The notes under the pieces: generated by a model
What the model was told of the DNA's origin: nothing
The model's input: the letters and a program-made list of their open reading frames with translations, nothing else
Databases searched by the model: none
Made by a program: the position numbers and the translations under genes
Assembly (NCBI GenBank): GCA_964650975.1
Contig: CAZYWA010000471.1
Span: 1 to 6,343 of the forward strand
Direction of reading: 5' to 3'
Source of the DNA: CAZYWA01 sp964650975 [NCBI: uncultured bacterium]
GTDB lineage: Bacteria > JADJOY01
Length of the DNA stretch: 6,343 nucleotides
Shown here: one piece after another, positions 1-4,100 of the stretch
Layout: each line of letters opens with the position of its first letter
Position numbering within the stretch: the stretch's first letter is position 1

Positions 1-83
1 ACGTGCTCACTCCTTCTCCAGGTGGGGAAACTTTCGAGTTACCACATTTCGCTCCGGGTGGAAGCCTGTTACAACGGCCCTCC

Positions 84-89
84 GGGAGG
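84..89 (+). promoter_or_regulatory. Shine-Dalgarno site of the HEAT-repeat gene
   Basis: GGGAGG lies 5 nt before the ATG at 95. It decides between two overlapping ATGs (91 and 95): at 91 the spacing would be only 1 nt, so 95 is the start. Confidence 0.75.
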
Positions 90-94
90 CATGC

Positions 95-397
95 ATGGCA
101 TCAGCCGAGCTCGCAAAGCTGATCGCGGATCTGGACGATCCCGATCCAGCGGTGCGCCACAGAGCAGCGAACGATCTCGCGAACTTGGGTGTCGACGCGT
201 CCGAAGCGGTGCCCACGCTCATGGCGCATTTCCACGACCCCGACACCGGGGTGCGGGTGATGGTGCTCAACGCCATCGGGATCATCGGGTCGCCGGCGCG
301 CGCCGCGGTCAACGAGCTGCGCAAGCTGCTCAAGGACCCCGAGGAGGAAGTCGCGCAAATGGCCGACTTCGCGCTGGTGCAGATTTCCGGTTCGTAG
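95..397 (+). CDS. Small HEAT-repeat protein
   Basis: This encodes a 100-aa protein made almost wholly of three HEAT-like helical repeats with an exact 33-residue period. The repeat hallmark is a Leu-rich helix, an Asp-Pro turn, then Val/Arg opening the second helix. The turns have Pro at residues 16, 49 and 82 and Val at 20, 53 and 86, with Arg following Val in the first two. There is no signal peptide or membrane segment, so it is probably cytoplasmic. HEAT repeats bind proteins, and a stand-alone three-repeat protein is most likely an adaptor or regulator; its partner cannot be told from sequence. The ATG at 95 is chosen because GGGAGG at 84-89 lies 5 nt upstream and only this frame gives the repeats; an ATG at 91 opens a different frame with an Arg-rich, non-repetitive product. 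The next gene starts 141 bp downstream on the same strand. The fold is confident; the function is unknown. Confidence 0.88.
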   Translation: MASAELAKLIADLDDPDPAVRHRAANDLANLGVDASEAVPTLMAHFHDPDTGVRVMVLNAIGIIGSPARAAVNELRKLLKDPEEEVAQMADFALVQISGS

Positions 398-418
398 GCG
401 CGACTTTTCGCTCTGGAG

Positions 419-438
419 GGCTGCGGTCCCTCGCAGCC
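419..438 (+). terminator. GC-rich hairpin in the gap between genes 1 and 2
   Basis: GGCTGCG at 419-425 pairs perfectly with CGCAGCC at 432-438, giving a 7-bp stem and a 6-nt loop, 21 nt after the stop of the HEAT gene. An alternative 6-bp stem can form between 421-426 (CTGCGG) and 437-442 (CCGCAG). No T-run follows, so this is not a classic intrinsic terminator. It could be a weak terminator, an mRNA 3'-end stabiliser, or chance in GC-rich DNA. The rest of the 398-538 gap shows no clear promoter or other element. Confidence 0.3.
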
Positions 439-525
439 GCAGCGTCACACCGCGATCGATTCCCCGAGGCGCGGTAGACTGGGCGGCGCTGCGGCGCGGT
501 CGGTGATCTCGATTCCGCAGCGTGC

Positions 526-530
526 GGGAG
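526..530 (+). promoter_or_regulatory. Shine-Dalgarno site of the DUF1318-like lipoprotein gene
   Basis: GGGAG lies 8 nt before the ATG at 539. It supports 539 as the start over an in-frame ATG at 503. The 503 start would put 12 extra residues ahead of the basic n-region of the signal peptide. Confidence 0.7.
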
Positions 531-538
531 ACGTCGCA

Positions 539-1135
539 ATGCGAAGTCGACCCTTTCGTCTCGTGGCCACGATGTGCTGGCTCGCCGCCCTGCCGGCGGG
601 GTGCAGCCTGCTGATCCCGGACGTGAAGGTGAACGTCAACGTCTTCGATCAGCGCACCCAGCTCGAGAACCAGGTGCGCGGCACCTATGGGGAGCTCTCC
701 GACGAGCTCTTGCTGGTGGCGTCGGTGCGCGGCATCGATCCCAACGGCAAGCTCACCAAACCCGCGCCGCTCGCGGCCGGGAAGGAGCAGGCGCTGCGCG
801 CCGCGCAGAGCCGCGAGTTCAATCGCGACGACCTCGAGCAGTTCATGTCGCAGGGCTGCACCGGCGAGAAGCAGGACGGCGAGGTCGCCTACCGGCCTTG
901 CCCGGAGGCCGAGCAGGACGCGCGCTACCACGCGTTCGTCGACGCGATCGTCGCCGAGGAGAACGCCGACCGGCTGGTGATGATGCGGCGGGTGATCTCC
1001 ACCAACGCCGATCTCGGTGACGGCGACCTGGGCCAGGTGCGCAAGATCTTCGCCGACGTGAACCGCGAGAGCGCTCATCCGGGGTGGTGGGTCGAGCAAG
1101 CGGACGGCAGCTGGACGAAGAAGGGCTCGACGTGA
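539..1135 (+). CDS. DUF1318/YdbL-like lipoprotein
   Basis: This encodes a 198-aa predicted lipoprotein. The N-terminus has a basic n-region (Arg 2, 4 and 7), a hydrophobic stretch at about 8-20 and a lipobox ending LPAGC with Cys22; Ser at +2 favours the outer membrane. After the Cys comes a short beta-prone segment with alternating valines (VKVNVNV, 29-35), then a segment (TQLENQVRGTY, 40-50) like the TxLExQxxGxY pattern I recall from deltaproteobacterial DUF1318 proteins. The second half (about 100-195) follows the YdbL layout: a glycine/cysteine turn (QGCTGE, 105-110), a helix with AEENADR (139-145), and a terminal PGWWVEQADGSW (181-192) like the Pro-Gly...Gly-x-Trp end of YdbL. Cys107 and Cys121 could form a disulfide. 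In E. coli, YdbL works with YdbH and YnbE in envelope lipid transport; whether that role applies here is unknown. The gene overlaps the giant gene by 4 bp. The family call comes from memory of family patterns, not an alignment. Confidence 0.75.
   Translation: MRSRPFRLVATMCWLAALPAGCSLLIPDVKVNVNVFDQRTQLENQVRGTYGELSDELLLVASVRGIDPNGKLTKPAPLAAGKEQALRAAQSREFNRDDLEQFMSQGCTGEKQDGEVAYRPCPEAEQDARYHAFVDAIVAEENADRLVMMRRVISTNADLGDGDLGQVRKIFADVNRESAHPGWWVEQADGSWTKKGST
1119..1125 (+). promoter_or_regulatory. Shine-Dalgarno-like site of the giant lipoprotein gene
   Basis: The purine run AGAAGGG sits inside the end of the upstream gene, 6 nt before the GTG at 1132. It supports GTG 1132 as the start, with re-initiation by ribosomes finishing the upstream gene. 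In-frame GTGs at 1084 and 1087 would bury the signal peptide inside the protein. Confidence 0.55.
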
Positions 1136-1185
1136 GGCGGCGCCGCTTCGCTTCCCTCGCCGCCGCGATCCTCGCCAGCTCCTGC
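1132..1185 (+). other. Lipoprotein signal peptide of the giant protein
   Basis: Residues 1-18 are a GTG-encoded Met, four Arg, about eleven mostly hydrophobic residues and LASSC, with the Cys codon at 1183-1185. The -3 position is Ala rather than the preferred Leu, so the lipobox is non-optimal. The mature part begins with a Pro/Ala/Ser-rich linker (about 19-45), typical of a tether between the lipid anchor and the first folded domain. Confidence 0.7.
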
Positions 1186-4100
1186 GCCAGCGCGAAGCCA
1201 CCAGCACCGGGCGCGGCGGGAGCCGCTCCGATCAGCGCGCCGTCGCCGAGCGACGTCGACGGCGTGAACCGCCCCGACTACCTCACCAGCCACACCGCCA
1301 ACGACCTGCTGCCCGCGCCGTCGCCCGACGGCACGCGGCTGCTCTACGTCTCCGAGCGCGACGGACAGAAGGACCTCTTCATCAAGCCGCTCGGCCAGGG
1401 CGCCGGCCGCGGCTCGATCCAGGTCACCTGGCACGCCGCCGACGACACCGACCCGGCGTGGTCGCCCGACGGCAACGTGATCGTGTTCTCGTCGCAGCGC
1501 GAGGACCCCGACGGCGACCTCTACACGGTGCGCCTGCCGCCGGTGCCGGGGCTCGCCGGACTGATCGGCGAGCGGCTGGTGTGGCAGCGCGCGGCGCTCA
1601 CCACGCGTCTCACCGACAGCACCACCGCCGATCGCCAGCCGGCGTGGTCGCCCGACGGAAGCTCGGTGGTCTACACGTCGCGCTGGAAGAGCGAGTCGTC
1701 GGAGAACCTGTGGATCCTCGATCCCGATCATCCCGACGCTCGCTGGCAGCTCACCTGGGCGGGCGGCCACGACGCCACCTGGACGCCCGACGGCACCTGG
1801 GTGATCTACAGCTCGGCGAGAACCGACGGCCGCGGTGCCGATGCGGCGGCCGCGGCGGCGAACGACCCGAGCGGCAACGCCGCGGACACCGATCTCTGGG
1901 CGATCCGGCCCAGCGACGGCGCCGAGCGCCATCTCACCAGCGGCCCGGCGCTCGACTCGAGCCCCGCGGTCTCCGCCGACGGCAAGCACCTGGTCTTCAC
2001 GCGCTTCGCCGAGGACACCAACGGCGACGGCCGTGTCACCCTCGACGACAACCCCTCGATCTACCGCGTCGACTTCGACGTCACCCGGCTCGCCGACCTC
2101 GGCGACTCGGGATTGCCCGAGCCGATCCCCCTCACCGCGTCCGACGGCTTCGACGCGTTCCCGCGGGTGATCGGCGATCGCGTGGTGGCCGCGTCCGACC
2201 GGCTCGCGGCGCGCGGACGGAACCTCGACGTGATCGAGTTCCCGCTCGAAGGACTGGTGCGCGAGGAGGCGACCGCCGCGGCGCAGATGCGGCTGGCGCG
2301 CGCGCTGGATGCGCGCCAGTCCCTCGAGCCGCGCATGAAAGTGCTCGCCTATCGCAAGGTGCTGCGGCCCTTCTCGTCCGCCGCGGGCGCGCCGGCGGCG
2401 GACGCAACCGGTGACGACGCCCAGGAAGCGCGCGAGCGGATCGGCGAGCTCTACCTCGAGGTGGGTCAGCGCACCGACGCCGTGCGCACCTTCGAGCAGC
2501 TCGCCGCCCAGGCACCCGCGGCCAGCGTGTGGCGCGGCCGGGCCGAGATCGCGCTGGCACGGATCCATCGCGAGGACGCCGAGGCCGACCTCTCGGCTCC
2601 CGCACAGCGCCACGCGCTGGTCGAGAAGCTCGACCTGGGCCTCGCGACGCTCACCGCCATCGACGCCCGTTTCGCGGGCAATCCGGAGATCCACGTCCGG
2701 GCCGCGATCGAACGCGGGCGCCACCACCTCTCGCGCGGCGATCGCGGTCCGGCGCTCGACGATTTCCGCGCGGCCGAGAGCGGCGCGGCTCCGGCGTCCG
2801 CGGAGGCCACGAACGCGCCCGGCGCCGGCCCGATGGTCGCGCTGGCCGCGGAGGCCGCGTTCGAGCGCGGCCGGGTTTACCAGTCGGTCTCGGACACCAA
2901 CGGCCTGGTGAGCTCCGACGTGAACCTGTTGCAGCACTATCGAGACGTGCGGCCCTGGGCGCGACGCGCCGCCGATCGCGTGATCGACACGGTGCTCGGC
3001 GACGCGACGGTGCTCGACGCCCCCGAGCGTCTGGCGCGGCTCGCCGACATGGTCGAGCAGCACAAGGTGGTGCCGGTGCTGCCGGCGCGCGCGCTGCTCG
3101 AGATCGGCCGCATCCAGGCCGAGCAAGGACAGCCGGAGCGAGCCGAGGAGGTGTTCCGGCGCATCCCCGCCGAGTTCGCGGGCGATCGCGACGAGGTCGC
3201 CGAGGCCCGCTTCCAGCTGGCGAGCCTCGCCTACGCGGCGCACCGCTGGGACGAGGCCCTCGAGCAGTACCGTCAGATCCAGCGCGACGTCCCGCAAGCG
3301 GACAAGGCTTACCAGCTGGCGCGCGAGAGCTACATCCGCAGCGCGGTCGAGAAGGGCGAGGCCGAGATCGCGGGCCGCGATCCGCAGAGCGCCATCGCCA
3401 CGTTCGTGAGTCTCGTCAAGTACGACCCGACGGTGGTCGAGGCGCACCGCGGCCTGGTGACGGCCTACGAGCAGACCCACCGCGGCGCCGAGATCGTCGG
3501 GTTCTACCAGGGTGAGACCGAGCGTGCGCCCGCCGATCCCGCGGCCGCATACGCCCTCGGACTCGCGTATACGTATCCCGACAAGCTCGATCTCACGGCC
3601 GCGGAGAAGTGGCTCCGGCGCTCGATCCTGCTCGACCCGCGAAATTCCTACGCCCACCAGACGCTGGGCTACGTGCTGGATCAGCGCGCCCAGCACACCG
3701 AGGAGCCCAACCTGGCGCAGAGCGCGCTCAACGCCACGGTCGGGTCGGTGCTGGGAAAAGTGGGCCTGATCTCGAACGAAGCGGTCCGGAAGGAAGACCT
3801 GCTCAATCAAGCGCTCGACCAGTACCAGGCGGCGGAGGCGCTCTCCAACGAAGCGCTGAGCCCCGGCCAGCACGGCGATCTCGATCTCAACCTCGGCAAC
3901 GTCTACCTCGATCTCGGCAACAACTTGCACGCGTACCAGTCGTACGCGGCGCGCGACGCGGCGGGCCGGCCGTTCACGGACGAAGGCACCGAGGCACTCT
4001 TCCACCGGAATTTCTCGAAGGCCGCCGAGCGCACCGGACATCTCGACGAAGCGGAGCGGGAGGCGCAGAAATCGCTCGCGATGTTCCGCAAGCGCCGCGA

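Noticed and set aside
67-75. Possible extended -10 promoter element (TG-T-TACAAC) upstream of the HEAT gene
   Set aside because: Only 4 of 6 bases match the -10 consensus, there is no acceptable -35 at 16-18 bp, and transcription would begin almost on top of the SD site. The surrounding 20-50 stretch is less GC-rich, but that alone is not enough.
22-477. A 151-codon plus-strand frame overlapping the HEAT gene
   Set aside because: It has no SD site at its start, low-complexity Arg/Gly composition, and is out of frame with the clear HEAT repeats.
475-480. TAGACT as a -10 box for the DUF1318-like gene
   Set aside because: It is a 4 of 6 match with no -35-like hexamer at the right distance, so it is within chance expectation.
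101-1207. A 368-codon minus-strand open frame covering the HEAT and DUF1318-like genes
   Set aside because: It spans two well-supported plus-strand genes and the gap between them, is Arg-rich and shows no domain, so it is a codon-bias shadow.
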